The notes under the pieces were generated by a model. That model did no database searches and was not told where the DNA came from. It saw only the letters and a program-made list of their open reading frames with translations. A program made the position numbers and the translations under genes. Shown piece by piece: positions 25,102 to 33,068 of a stretch of 64,000 bases of DNA (position 1 is the first letter of the stretch; each line of letters starts with the position of its first letter). The stretch comes from Streptomyces sp. MRC013 (GTDB lineage Bacteria; Actinomycetota; Actinomycetes; Streptomycetales; Streptomycetaceae): NCBI RefSeq assembly GCF_023614235.1, contig NZ_CP094264.1, forward strand, positions 1,302,001 to 1,366,000. The letters run 5' to 3'.

Positions 25102-25740
25102 TCAGGCGGGACGCGGTGCGTAGGCGAGGACCCGTTCGCCCAGGAGCGCCTCCATCTCATCGAGGAGGGCGAGGGCCTCGCGGGAGACCTCGCGGGGGTC
25201 GCGGCGCCCCGCCATCCTGGCGGAGATCCACTCCGTGAGGGCGGTATGCAGCCAGTCGAGCTGTCCGGCGACCAGGGCGGGCACGGGATCCCCGTCCGGG
25301 GCGCCGACCTCGGCGCGCAGGGTGCGCTCCAGCTCCCTCAGGCCGTCCTGCCGGATCCGCCAGAGGCGGGAGCGCAGGGTGGGCGCCTCCAGGACGACGC
25401 GCATGAAGTCGGCGTGCCCCTCGAAGAGGCCGACGGCGTAGGAGAGGGTCTCGACGGCCTCGCGCAGCTCCCGCAGCACCGCCCGGGCGGCCGACTCGCC
25501 GTCCCTGCGTCCGCGCACCCAGCGCGCGAGGCGGTCGACGGCGTCCTCCCCGCGGTCGAGGAACAGGTCCTCCTTGGCGGGGAAGTAGTTGTAGACGGTG
25601 TTGACCGAGACCTCGGCGGCCTCGGCGATCTCGGCGATCGTGACGGCGTCGAAGCCCCTCTCCAGGAAGAGGCCCGTGGCCACGTCGGAGATGTGCTGCC
25701 TGGTCCGCCTCTTCTTCCGCTCCCTGAGTCCCTCCGCCAT
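25102..25740 (-). CDS. TetR family transcriptional regulator
   Basis: A 212-residue TetR repressor. The helix-turn-helix occupies about residues 12-55: RRTRQHISDVATGLFLERGF, VTIAEIAEAAEVSVNTVYNYF and AKEDLFLDRG. The larger C-terminal part is helical and would bind a ligand. It diverges from an ABC exporter over an 80-base gap containing AT-rich inverted repeats. The usual reading is that it represses the exporter, and itself, until the exported compound binds. Ligand unknown. Confidence 0.93.
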   Translation of the reverse strand: MAEGLRERKKRRTRQHISDVATGLFLERGFDAVTIAEIAEAAEVSVNTVYNYFPAKEDLFLDRGEDAVDRLARWVRGRRDGESAARAVLRELREAVETLSYAVGLFEGHADFMRVVLEAPTLRSRLWRIRQDGLRELERTLRAEVGAPDGDPVPALVAGQLDWLHTALTEWISARMAGRRDPREVSREALALLDEMEALLGERVLAYAPRPA

Positions 25741-25766
25741 GGCCTCATCCTACCCTTCCTGAGGTG

Positions 25767-25816
25767 ACAGAAAATTTGGTGACGTTGCAAATTTGGGTTT
25801 CGTTCTGGTTTTCTGT
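25767..25816. promoter_or_regulatory. AT-rich divergent promoter/operator of tetR and the ABC exporter
   Basis: In a GC-rich genome this 50-base block is strikingly AT-rich. Arms ACAGAAAA (25767-25774) and TTTTCTGT (25809-25816) are perfect inverted copies, and inside them the palindrome AAATTT occurs twice, 11 bases apart. The block lies just upstream of both start codons (25740 minus, 25821 plus), as expected for a TetR operator covering both promoters. Confidence 0.55.
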
Positions 25817-25820
25817 AGGC

Positions 25821-26609
25821 ATGTCAACAGCAGTCATCAGCGCCTCCGGGCTGGCCCACACCTTCCGCGGACGCGGCGGCGTCGTGGAGGCCGTCCGCGG
25901 CATCGACCTGACGGTCCGGCCGGGCGAGATCCTCGGATTCCTCGGCCCCAACGGCACCGGCAAGACCACCACCCTGCGCATGCTCACCACGCTGCTGCGC
26001 CCCACCGCCGGAACCGCGACCGTCGCCGGATGCGACCTGGCCGCCGACCCGGCCGGCGTGCGCCGCAGGATCGGCTACGTCGCCCAGTCCGGCGGCGTCG
26101 ACCCGGGCGTCCCGGTGCGGGAGGAACTGGTCACCCAGGGCCGCCTCCACCGCGCGGGCAGGGCGGAAGCGGCCGACCGCGCGGCCGAACTCGCCCGCGA
26201 CCTGGACCTCACCGACCTCCTCGACCGGCCCTGCGCGGCGCTGTCCGGCGGGCAGCGGCGGCGCCTGGACATCGCGCTGGGCCTCGTGCACCGGCCCGAC
26301 GTGCTGTTCCTCGACGAACCCACCACCGGCCTCGACCCGGCCGGCCGCGCGGACCTGTGGCGGCTCGTGCGGCACCTGCGGGACGCCCACGGCACGACGG
26401 TCTTCTTCACCACCCATTACCTCGACGAGGCCGACGAGCTGTCCGACCGGGTCGTCGTCGCCGACCGCGGCAGGGTCGCCGCCGAGGGCACGCCCGCCGC
26501 GCTGAAGGAGCGGTACGCGGGCTCGCCGGACGCCTCGCTCCAGGAGGCGTTCCTCGCCATCACCGGGCGCGGCCCCGTGCCCGCCGACACCGCTCCGACC
26601 GCCGTCTAG
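25821..26609 (+). CDS. ABC transporter ATP-binding protein, daunorubicin-resistance (DrrA) type
   Basis: A 262-residue ATPase with Walker A GPNGTGKTTT (about residues 40-49), signature LSGGQRRRLD, Walker B VLFLDEPTTGLDP and the switch His in TTHYLDEADELSD, ending in a short C-terminal domain. This is the DrrA/ABC-2 drug and lipid export type. ATG 21 bases after the operator gives the canonical start; the in-frame upstream codons are AT-rich operator sequence. It is followed by its permease in the same operon and controlled, by inference, by the adjacent TetR protein. Confidence 0.93.
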   Translation: MSTAVISASGLAHTFRGRGGVVEAVRGIDLTVRPGEILGFLGPNGTGKTTTLRMLTTLLRPTAGTATVAGCDLAADPAGVRRRIGYVAQSGGVDPGVPVREELVTQGRLHRAGRAEAADRAAELARDLDLTDLLDRPCAALSGGQRRRLDIALGLVHRPDVLFLDEPTTGLDPAGRADLWRLVRHLRDAHGTTVFFTTHYLDEADELSDRVVVADRGRVAAEGTPAALKERYAGSPDASLQEAFLAITGRGPVPADTAPTAV

Positions 26610-26618
26610 GAGGACGTC

Positions 26619-27368
26619 TTGCTGCTCCACGACACGGCGCTGGTCTTCGGGCGGTGCGCCCGGCAGACCCTGCGCTCCCGCTTCCACATGCTCTTCGGCG
26701 CGCTGACGCCCCTGCTGTACCTGCTCTTCTTCGGTCCGCTGCTCACCCGGCTGCCGCTCGGCGGCCGGGGGGACTCCTGGCAGGTGCTCGTACCGGGGCT
26801 GCTGCTCCAGCTCGGCCTGTTCGGCGCGTCGTTCGCCGGCTTCGGGGTCGTCCTCGAGAAGCAGTGGGGGGTGGTCGAGCGGATGCGGGCCACGCCGGTG
26901 AGCCCGCTCGCCCTGCTGCTCGGCCGCGTCCTGCGGGACGCGGCGCTCTTCGTCTTCCAGGCGGTCCTGCTGGTGCTGGCGGCGCTGGCGATGGGGTTGC
27001 GCGCGCCGCTGGGCGGCGTCCTCGTCGGCTTCGCCTTCGTCGCCGCGCTGACGGTGACCCTGGCGTCCCTGTCGTACGCGCTGGCGCTGCGGGCCTCCTC
27101 CCCGCAGGAGTTCGGGCCCCTCGTCAACGCGGTGAGCATGCCGTCGATGCTGCTGTCCGGACTCATGCTGCCGATGACGCTGGCGCCCGGATGGCTCGAC
27201 CTGCTGTCGCGGCTGATGCCGCTGCGCTACCTGGTGGACGCGGTGCGGTCGGCGTACGCCGGGGACTACACGAGCGCGGACATGCTGTACGGGACGCTCA
27301 CCGCCGCCGTCTGCACGGCACTGGCCGTGGCGATCGGCACACGGGGCTTCCGGAGGGCCGGTACGTAA
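26619..27368 (+). CDS. ABC-2 type transporter permease (DrrB type)
   Basis: A 249-residue permease with six transmembrane segments. It opens with RQTLRSRFHMLFGALTPLLYLLFF, contains the EKQWGVVERMRATPVSP coupling motif of the NodJ/DrrB family, and ends in a final helix before FRRAGT. The start is TTG 26619, with TAGGAGG overlapping the ATPase stop seven bases upstream; no better start exists. Together with the preceding ATPase it forms an exporter, probably of an amphiphilic compound. The adenosyltransferase gene starts 13 bases after its stop. Confidence 0.92.
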   Translation: MLLHDTALVFGRCARQTLRSRFHMLFGALTPLLYLLFFGPLLTRLPLGGRGDSWQVLVPGLLLQLGLFGASFAGFGVVLEKQWGVVERMRATPVSPLALLLGRVLRDAALFVFQAVLLVLAALAMGLRAPLGGVLVGFAFVAALTVTLASLSYALALRASSPQEFGPLVNAVSMPSMLLSGLMLPMTLAPGWLDLLSRLMPLRYLVDAVRSAYAGDYTSADMLYGTLTAAVCTALAVAIGTRGFRRAGT

Positions 27369-27369
27369 C

Positions 27370-27381
27370 TAGGCTGGCCGC
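27370..27381 (+). promoter_or_regulatory. -10 of the cobalamin adenosyltransferase gene, leaderless
   Basis: TAGGCT at 27370-27375 ends six bases before ATG 27382, overlapping the first bases after the permease stop. There is no Shine-Dalgarno sequence, so this gene is probably read from its own leaderless message rather than as part of the exporter operon. Confidence 0.5.
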
Positions 27382-27954
27382 ATGGTCAATCTGACGCGCA
27401 TCTACACCCGCACCGGCGACAAGGGCACGACGGCGCTCGGCGACATGAGCCGCACCGCCAAGACCGACCTCCGGATCGCGGCGTACGCCGACGCGAACGA
27501 GGCGAACGCCGCGATCGGGGCCGCCATCGCCCTCGGCGACCTGCCGGAGGAGGTCGTCAAGGTCCTCGTCCGGGTGCAGAACGACCTGTTCGACGTGGGC
27601 GCGGACCTGTCGACCCCGGTGGTGGAGGACCCGCAGTACCCGCCGCTGCGGGTGGAGCAGTCGTACGTCGACAAGCTGGAGGCGGACTGCGACCGGTTCC
27701 TGGAGGGCCTGGAGAAGCTCCGCTCCTTCATCCTGCCGGGCGGCACGCCGGGCGCGGCGCTGCTGCACCAGGCGTGCACGGTGGTCCGCCGCGCGGAGCG
27801 CTCCACGTGGGCGGCGCTGGAGGTGCACGGCGAGACGATGAACGCCCTGACCGCCACGTACCTCAACCGTCTCTCCGACCTGCTGTTCATCCTGGCGCGG
27901 ACGGCGAACAAGGAGGTCGGCGACATCCTGTGGGTACCCGGCGGAGAACGCTGA
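27382..27954 (+). CDS. cob(I)yrinic acid a,c-diamide / cob(I)alamin adenosyltransferase, PduO type
   Basis: A 190-residue PduO-type ATP:corrinoid adenosyltransferase. It has the ATP-binding N-terminus IYTRTGDKGTTALGD, then RIAAYADANEANAAIG, and the C-terminal ATP/cobalamin helix RRAERSTWAALEV with TYLNRLSDLLFILARTAN. The enzyme makes adenosylcobalamin, the cofactor of methylmalonyl-CoA mutase served by MeaB and the epimerase in this window. No cobalamin riboswitch can sit in front of it, because its -10 abuts the start. The last 65 coding bases are repeated downstream (see repeats). Confidence 0.94.
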   Translation: MVNLTRIYTRTGDKGTTALGDMSRTAKTDLRIAAYADANEANAAIGAAIALGDLPEEVVKVLVRVQNDLFDVGADLSTPVVEDPQYPPLRVEQSYVDKLEADCDRFLEGLEKLRSFILPGGTPGAALLHQACTVVRRAERSTWAALEVHGETMNALTATYLNRLSDLLFILARTANKEVGDILWVPGGER

Positions 27955-27982
27955 CCCCCCACCCGCCGCCCCCGCCCGGGGC
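27888..27982 (+). repeat. direct repeat, copy 1: 3' end of adenosyltransferase gene
   Basis: This segment spans the last 67 bases of the adenosyltransferase gene plus following GC-rich bases. It recurs 124 bases downstream with one substitution (GGAGG to GAAGG) and one four-base indel. This copy is the functional one because the gene is continuous with it. Confidence 0.9.
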
Positions 27983-28011
27983 CCGGGGGATCGTCCCCCG
28001 GAAAAGCACAG

Positions 28012-28110
28012 CATCCTGGCGCGGACGGCGAACAAGAAGGTCGGCGACATCCTGTGGGTACCCGGCGGAGAACGCTGACCCCCCACCCGCCCGCCGCCCC
28101 CGCCCGGGGC
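28012..28110 (+). repeat. direct repeat, copy 2: orphan duplicate of adenosyltransferase 3' end
   Basis: This duplicate encodes the same C-terminal residues (ILARTANKKVGDILWVPGGER and stop) without the rest of the gene. It carries the full arm of the terminator hairpin that follows, whereas copy 1 holds only a shortened arm. Between the copies lies a small hairpin (CCGGGGGA / TCCCCCGG, 27983-28001) followed by AAAA. Confidence 0.9.
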
Positions 28111-28133
28111 GGCCGGGCGGGGGCGGCGGGCGG
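28087..28133. terminator. bidirectional terminator between convergent genes
   Basis: A 20-base stem (28087-28106 with 28114-28133) around a seven-base loop, placed between the stop of the adenosyltransferase region and the leftward membrane gene that ends at 28137. Confidence 0.75.
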
Positions 28134-28136
28134 ACC

Positions 28137-28727
28137 TCAGGCGTCCGTGCGGACGGGCTTCTCCCTCTCCCCGGGGGCCTTCCCCGGCTTCTCCCCGGGG
28201 GCCTTCTTCGGCCAGATCGCGTAGGACAGGGCGATCAGCCCGTGGATGCCCGCCGTCCGCCACGCCGCGCCCATCCAGCTCTGCAGCGGGCCGACCCGGC
28301 TCGGGTCGTCCACGTACCAGACGGCGGCCTGGAGCAGGACGGTCGCGACGACCGCGCCGACCAGGGTGCCGAGCCACACGCGGCCCTCGTGGCGGGCGCG
28401 GGCCGTGCCGTGACGGGGCGGCCCGGCCGGGCGGGGCGCGCCGCCGAGGCGGTGGGCGGCGTGGCCGTCCAGCCACTTCACGGTCCGGTGCCCGTGGCCG
28501 ACGGTGTAGCCGATGTACAGCGCCGCCAGCCCGTGCCGCCAGCTCGGTTCGGCGCCGCCGCGCAGGTCGACGGCGGCCGCCACGAACAGGACGACCTCCA
28601 GGAGCGGCTCGCACAGCAGCAGCGCCACGCTCGTACGGGGCATCTTCAGCGCGTACCGCGCGGTGAGGCCCGCCGCCAGCAGCACCCAGAAACCGACCTC
28701 GCAGATCACGATCAGTGCGACAACCAT
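28137..28727 (-). CDS. integral membrane protein of unknown function
   Basis: A 196-residue membrane protein. Hydrophobic helices lie at about residues 2-20, 30-50, 60-75, 110-130 and 150-165. Conserved-looking polar motifs include YIGYTVGHGHRTVKWLDGH and WVGTLVGAVV-like helix starts. The tail is a Lys/Pro-rich APGEKPGKAPGEREKP with a near-duplicate block. It converges on the adenosyltransferase gene and diverges from the histidine kinase gene. ATG 28727 has GAGG close upstream. No family recognised. Confidence 0.75.
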   Translation of the reverse strand: MVVALIVICEVGFWVLLAAGLTARYALKMPRTSVALLLCEPLLEVVLFVAAAVDLRGGAEPSWRHGLAALYIGYTVGHGHRTVKWLDGHAAHRLGGAPRPAGPPRHGTARARHEGRVWLGTLVGAVVATVLLQAAVWYVDDPSRVGPLQSWMGAAWRTAGIHGLIALSYAIWPKKAPGEKPGKAPGEREKPVRTDA

Positions 28728-28859
28728 GTCCTCAGCCTGCCGCCGCGGCGCGCCCAGGGCGTCGTCGCCGGTGACGAAACCGTCCTGCATCCTTCGATGT
28801 AGTCGCGGCTCGCCCCGGACGGCGACGCGGCGGGTCCGACGGGCGTGTTGGATGGGACC

Positions 28860-30060
28860 GTGACACCGCTCCGCCCCCCACCGCGACGACGTCCTCCTGG
28901 CCTCGACGGGCCTCGCCGTCGGCCTCCTGCTGTGGTCGCTCGGCGTGTTCAACCAGGGTGCCCACCACGCCGTCCTCGACGCGCCGGGGGCCGTCCTGCC
29001 GCCGCTGCTGGTGATGGCGTCGCTGGAGTTCCTCCGGCGCGTCCGGCCCCGCACGGCGCTGCTGGTCGGGACGGTCGCGGTCGTCGCGGACCAGTTCACG
29101 CGGGGCAACATCGCGACGATCCTGATGTTCACGGACCTCATGTACGCGGCCGTCGTGTACGGGCCGCCCGCCTCCGCCCGGCGGCTGCCGGTGACGACGG
29201 GGCTGATCACCGTCGCGGTGTCGGTCGCGTCGCTGGCCTGGTACCGCGAACCGTGGGCGCTGCTGATCGGAATCCTCACCGGCATGGTGTCGTTCGCCCC
29301 CGCCGCCACCGGCGCGGTCGTGCGCAACCACCGGCAGGCCGCCGACGCCGCCCGGCTGCGCGCCGAGCAGACGGCGCTGCTGGCGGAGATGGACCGCCGG
29401 GAGGCGGTGGTGGCGGAGCGCGCCCGGATGGCGCGGGAGCTGCACGACATGGTCGCGGGGCACCTCTCCGCGATCGCCATCCACTCGACCGCCGCGCTCT
29501 CCCTCTGCGATCCGGCCACCAGCCGGGAGGCGCTCGGCGTGATCCGGGAGAACAGCGTCGAGGGCCTGGCCGAGATGCGCCGGCTGATCTCGCTGCTCCG
29601 GGACAGCGGCGCCGACGGCGACCCCGCGCCCGCGCCGACCCTGGCCGGGCTCTCCGCCCTCGTGCGGCAGGCCGAGGCGCACGGTGCGGCGAACGGGCTG
29701 ACGTTCACGCTGACCGCACCGCCGCCGGACGAGGACCTGCCCGCGCCGGTGGAGCTCGCGGCGTACCGCATCGTGCAGGAGTCGCTGACGAACGCGTTGA
29801 AGCACTCCGGCGCGGGCGGGGTGGACGTCGTGGTGGAGCACGCCGGGCACGCGCTGACGATCGAGGTGACCAGCCCGTTCGGCCGTCCGGCGGGACCGCG
29901 GGCGCCCGGGTCGGGGGCCGGGCTGGTGGGGATGCGGGAGCGGGTGGCGCTGCTCGGCGGGGAGTTCGAGGCGGGCCCCGCGGACCGGGCGGGGCACAGG
30001 ACGTGGCGGGTGCGGGCGGTGCTGCCCGTGGCGGAGGACGACGGGGAGCCGGCGGCATGA
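28860..30060 (+). CDS. NarL-type sensor histidine kinase (frameshifted near its start in this sequence)
   Basis: A HisKA_3/HATPase_c kinase of about 399 residues if corrected. Four to five membrane helices at the N-terminus (LLASTGLAVGLLLWSLGVF, then VLPPLLVMASLEF and others) precede the phospho-acceptor RMARELHDMVAGHLSA (His about 195). The ATPase domain has AAYRIVQESLTNALKHSG and GAGLVGMRERVALLGG. The natural start GTG 28860 (VTPLRP) joins HRDDVLLASTG only if the six-C run at 28874-28879 is one base shorter; as printed, that frame is lost and translation could begin only at GTG 28945, cutting the first helix. The stop overlaps the response regulator start (ATGA). Confidence 0.85.
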
Positions 30061-30788
30061 GCACGGGGACGGGCATGAGCACGGGGACGGGCGGGGGCGC
30101 GGGGACGGGCGCGGCGGGCGGCGCGGTCCGCGTCCTGGTCGCGGAGGACCAGAAGTCCGTACGGGCGGGGCTCGTCCTCATCCTGCGCAGCGCTCCCGGC
30201 ATCGAGGTGGTCGGCGAGGCCGGGGACGGCGAGGCGGCGGTGCGGCTGGCCCGGGAGCTGCGCCCGGACCTGGTGCTGATGGACGTCCAGATGCCGCTGC
30301 TGGACGGGGTGGAGGCGACGCGCCGGGTGGTGGCCGAGGAACTCGCGGACGTCCTGGTCCTGACCACCTTCGACCTCGACGAGTACGTCTTCGGGGCGCT
30401 GCGCGCCGGCGCCGCGGGGTTCCTGCTGAAGAACGCCGAGGCCCGCGACCTGATCGAGGCGGTGCGGACGGTGGGCCGCGGCGAGGGACTGATCGCCCCG
30501 GCGGTCACCCGGCGGCTGATCGCCGAGTTCGCGGCGGGGCGGCGGGGCGGCGCGCGGCCCGGCCGCACGGCGGAACCCGAGCCGGACCGGGGCGTGCTCG
30601 ACCCGCTGACCCGACGGGAGCGCGAGGTCCTGTCGTGTCTCGGCGAAGGGCTGTCCAACGCGGAGATCGCGGTACGTCTCGACATGGCGGAGGCGACGGT
30701 GAAGACGCACGTCAGCAGGGTCCTGGGGAAGCTCGGGCTGCGCAGCCGGGTGCAGGCGGCGGTGCTCGCCCGGGAGCTGGGGGTCTGA
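30057..30788 (+). CDS. NarL/LuxR-family response regulator
   Basis: A 243-residue regulator. The receiver has acidic ED at about 30-31, phospho-acceptor Asp76 in DLVLMDVQMP, Thr/Lys in VLVLTTFD and FLLKNAEA; the LuxR-type helix-turn-helix is LTRREREVLSCLGEGLSNAEIAVRLDMAEATVKTHVSRVLGKL-like at the C-terminus. It overlaps the kinase gene by four bases, so the two form a cognate pair. The N-terminus is odd: an 18-base unit is tandemly repeated (30057-30074 and 30075-30092), giving MSTGTG twice, followed by a Gly-rich stretch. The second ATG at 30075 could be the true start. Target genes unknown. Confidence 0.93.
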   Translation: MSTGTGMSTGTGGGAGTGAAGGAVRVLVAEDQKSVRAGLVLILRSAPGIEVVGEAGDGEAAVRLARELRPDLVLMDVQMPLLDGVEATRRVVAEELADVLVLTTFDLDEYVFGALRAGAAGFLLKNAEARDLIEAVRTVGRGEGLIAPAVTRRLIAEFAAGRRGGARPGRTAEPEPDRGVLDPLTRREREVLSCLGEGLSNAEIAVRLDMAEATVKTHVSRVLGKLGLRSRVQAAVLARELGV

Positions 30789-31001
30789 TCCGGGGCCCCC
30801 TGCGCCACGCCTCCGCGCGGCCCGTGGCGTGACGGCGCCGGGCTCGTCGGCGGTGGGCGCGGCGCGCCCGGGGCCACGGGGCGTTCGCCGGGGTCGGCCC
30901 GAACCGGGCGACGGGCGTTTCGGCCGGTGTCCGTACGCGGGCGGAGGGGCCGGACGCTCGTCGCCCGCCTCCTCGGGCGCCGTCCGCCGTCCGCCGTGCG
31001 G

Positions 31002-31862
31002 TCAGCGGTCCTGTTCCCGCGGGCGCTCTCCCGGGCACGGCGCCGGCGGCAGGGCCCGCCGGAGTCGGCCGTCGAGTGCGGCGGACGTCCGGGGCGGCAT
31101 CGGGACGACGCCGTCCAGCAGCGAGCGGGCCCTGCGGTAGGCCGACCGTCGTTCCTCCGGCGTGCCGCCGCCGTCGAGAGCCGTGGTCAGCAGCTTCCGG
31201 GCCAGCGCGACCGTGTCGCGCTCCCGGGCCGGCAGCAGGCCGGTCCCCACCTCGTGGGCGTACCGCTGCGCCTTCTCGAAGGCGATCTCGGCCGCCGCGA
31301 CCGCCTCCCGGTAGGCCGACAGGCCCGCGTGTCCGGTGCCGGCGGCCGCTGCGGCGTCGTCGGCCGCGGCCAGGGCCCGGACCAGCGATTCGGTGGTGGG
31401 TACCCGGACGTCCGTCATCGCCGGATGGTCCAGTACGGCGAAGACGTCCGACAGGTACGCCCCGTACCGTTCCCTGACCCGGTCGTGGCGAGCGCGCACG
31501 GCCTCCCCGGCCACCCGCCGGTGTTCCCGGTCGGCGGTCCGGGCGCGCCGGCGGCGGCGTACCGCCTTCGCGCGGTACGCGACGGCGGCGACCGGCGGGA
31601 GGCAGGCGAGGACGCCGGCTCCCGCCCTGAGGAGGACGGCGGCCCCGGCGGAGAGGTCCCCGTCGGTCTCGCCGAACCACAGGGCGATGAGGATGCCGAA
31701 GACGGTGGTGCCGGCGAGGCCCCCGAGCATGACGTTCCTGCCCGACTCCCGCCGTGCGCCCAGCCCCACGTCCTTGTAGCCCTGCGCGAGTTCCATGTAC
31801 GAGTAGCCGAACCCGGCCGCGCCGACGCTGATGACGAAGCCGAGCCCCAGAAACGCGTCCAT
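31002..31862 (-). CDS. membrane protein with two N-terminal helices and cytoplasmic helical domain
   Basis: A 286-residue protein. Hydrophobic segments at about 3-20, 45-62 and 75-95 are followed by a very basic KAVRRRRRARTADREHRR stretch, then a helical, Ala/Arg-rich soluble part. By the positive-inside rule the soluble part is cytoplasmic. No domain is recognised. It stands alone between the two-component system and the MBL gene. GC-rich but with clear coding codon use; function unknown. Confidence 0.7.
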   Translation of the reverse strand: MDAFLGLGFVISVGAAGFGYSYMELAQGYKDVGLGARRESGRNVMLGGLAGTTVFGILIALWFGETDGDLSAGAAVLLRAGAGVLACLPPVAAVAYRAKAVRRRRRARTADREHRRVAGEAVRARHDRVRERYGAYLSDVFAVLDHPAMTDVRVPTTESLVRALAAADDAAAAAGTGHAGLSAYREAVAAAEIAFEKAQRYAHEVGTGLLPARERDTVALARKLLTTALDGGGTPEERRSAYRRARSLLDGVVPMPPRTSAALDGRLRRALPPAPCPGERPREQDR

Positions 31863-32183
31863 GTGCCGCCCCGCCCACTCCGCCGACGTCCCGGACCGAC
31901 GCTACAGGCCGCCACCGGTCCACGGCGGCGACAGCCCGCTTTCCCACCCGTCTCCGCCCCTCCCGTTCCCGGGAGCCGTACGGGAGGACCGCCTCGCGCC
32001 GTCCACGGGCCGGGGAGGCTCGCGCCGCGCGGCTCCCCGGACGGGATCCCGGCAGCGGGCGGGCCCGCCGTACCGGCCCGGGCCGTGCGACCCGCCGGCA
32101 GGGGCGCTCCGGCGCGCCCCGGTGCTTCGGCCGGGACCGCCGGACCGCTCCGCCCCGGCCGGTCGCCCCGGGAGCCCGCCGGC
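31863..32183. other. 321-base intergenic region without a gene
   Basis: GC-rich spacer between the 286-residue membrane protein gene (starting 31862 leftwards) and the stop of the MBL gene. I see no coding frame, no strong hairpin and no promoter-like element. Confidence 0.45.
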
Positions 32184-32979
32184 TCAGGCGCGCCGGACCC
32201 AGTCCGGGTCCAGGCGGTCGGCCAGACCGGCGGCGGTGAAGGCGGCTTCCAGTTCCTCGCGGCCCTCGGTGAAGTGGGCCCAGCCGTCGTGGTGGACGGG
32301 GACGACGCGGCGGGCGCCGAGCATCCGGGCGGCCCGGGCGGCCCGGACGCTGTCGAGGACGATCGGCGCGCCGCCGAAGAGCTCGGGGAAGCGGGGGGGC
32401 TCCGGCGAAGAGGAGGGCGGTGTCCACCGGGGCGAAGCGCTCGGCGATCTCCCCGACCGCGTCGAGCGAGGCGTTGTCCCCGCTGACGTAGACGGTGGGC
32501 AGGTCCTCCCCCGTCAGCACGAAGCCGACGACCTGCCCGGTGATCGGCTCGGTCTCCTCGCGCGTGCCGGGGCCGTGCACGGCGGGGACGCCGGTGACGG
32601 TGACGGTCCCGCCGCCGGGACGGTCCAGCCCGACGGCCTCCCAGTCGGCCAGCCCCCGGGCTCCGCCCCCGAGGCGCCGGGCGCCGCCGGGGGTGGTGAG
32701 GGTGAGGGGGACGTCGGCGAGCAGGGCCCGGCCGGAGGCGTCGAGGTTGTCGGCGTGCTCGTCGTGCGAGAGGAGGACGACGTCGACGGGGCCGAGGTCG
32801 GCCGGGTCCGTGGTGGAGGGGGCGGTCTTGGTCAGGGTGGGGCCGAGGGTCGGGTAGTCGCCGGGACCGTCGAAGGTCGGATCGGTCAGGAAGCGCAGGC
32901 CACCGTAGTCGAAGAGGGCGGTCGGGCCGCCGAGGACGCGGACCGGGAACCGCCCGGCCGTCGCGGAGGGGGAGGACAC
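32184..32979 (-). CDS. MBL-fold metallo-hydrolase, UlaG-like (frameshifted in this sequence)
   Basis: A metallo-beta-lactamase-fold protein of about 264 residues after correction. Motifs: LLSHDEHADNLD (the HxHxDH site with Asn in the last position), PAVHGPG, YVSGDNASLDA, and, beyond the frameshift, VVPVHHDGWAHF. The frame breaks in a seven-base G run at 32393-32399; with six it continues PRFPELFGGAPIVLDS to TGA 32184-32186. GTG 32979 is chosen for the GAGGTG upstream. It diverges from the CGNR regulator gene, which is its likely controller. Substrate unknown; relatives act on lactonised sugars or similar small molecules. Confidence 0.82.
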
Positions 32980-33068
32980 GAGGAACACCTCACGGATTAC
33001 TGATTGGTAGAACGTGAAGTGAAGGTAGTCGTTTCTCATGGATGCGCACAAGCCTTACCATGAGGTCC

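Noticed and set aside
27370..27381. A cobalamin riboswitch before the adenosyltransferase gene
   Set aside because: The -10 ends six bases from the ATG and the preceding bases belong to the permease gene; there is no room for a B12-box leader.
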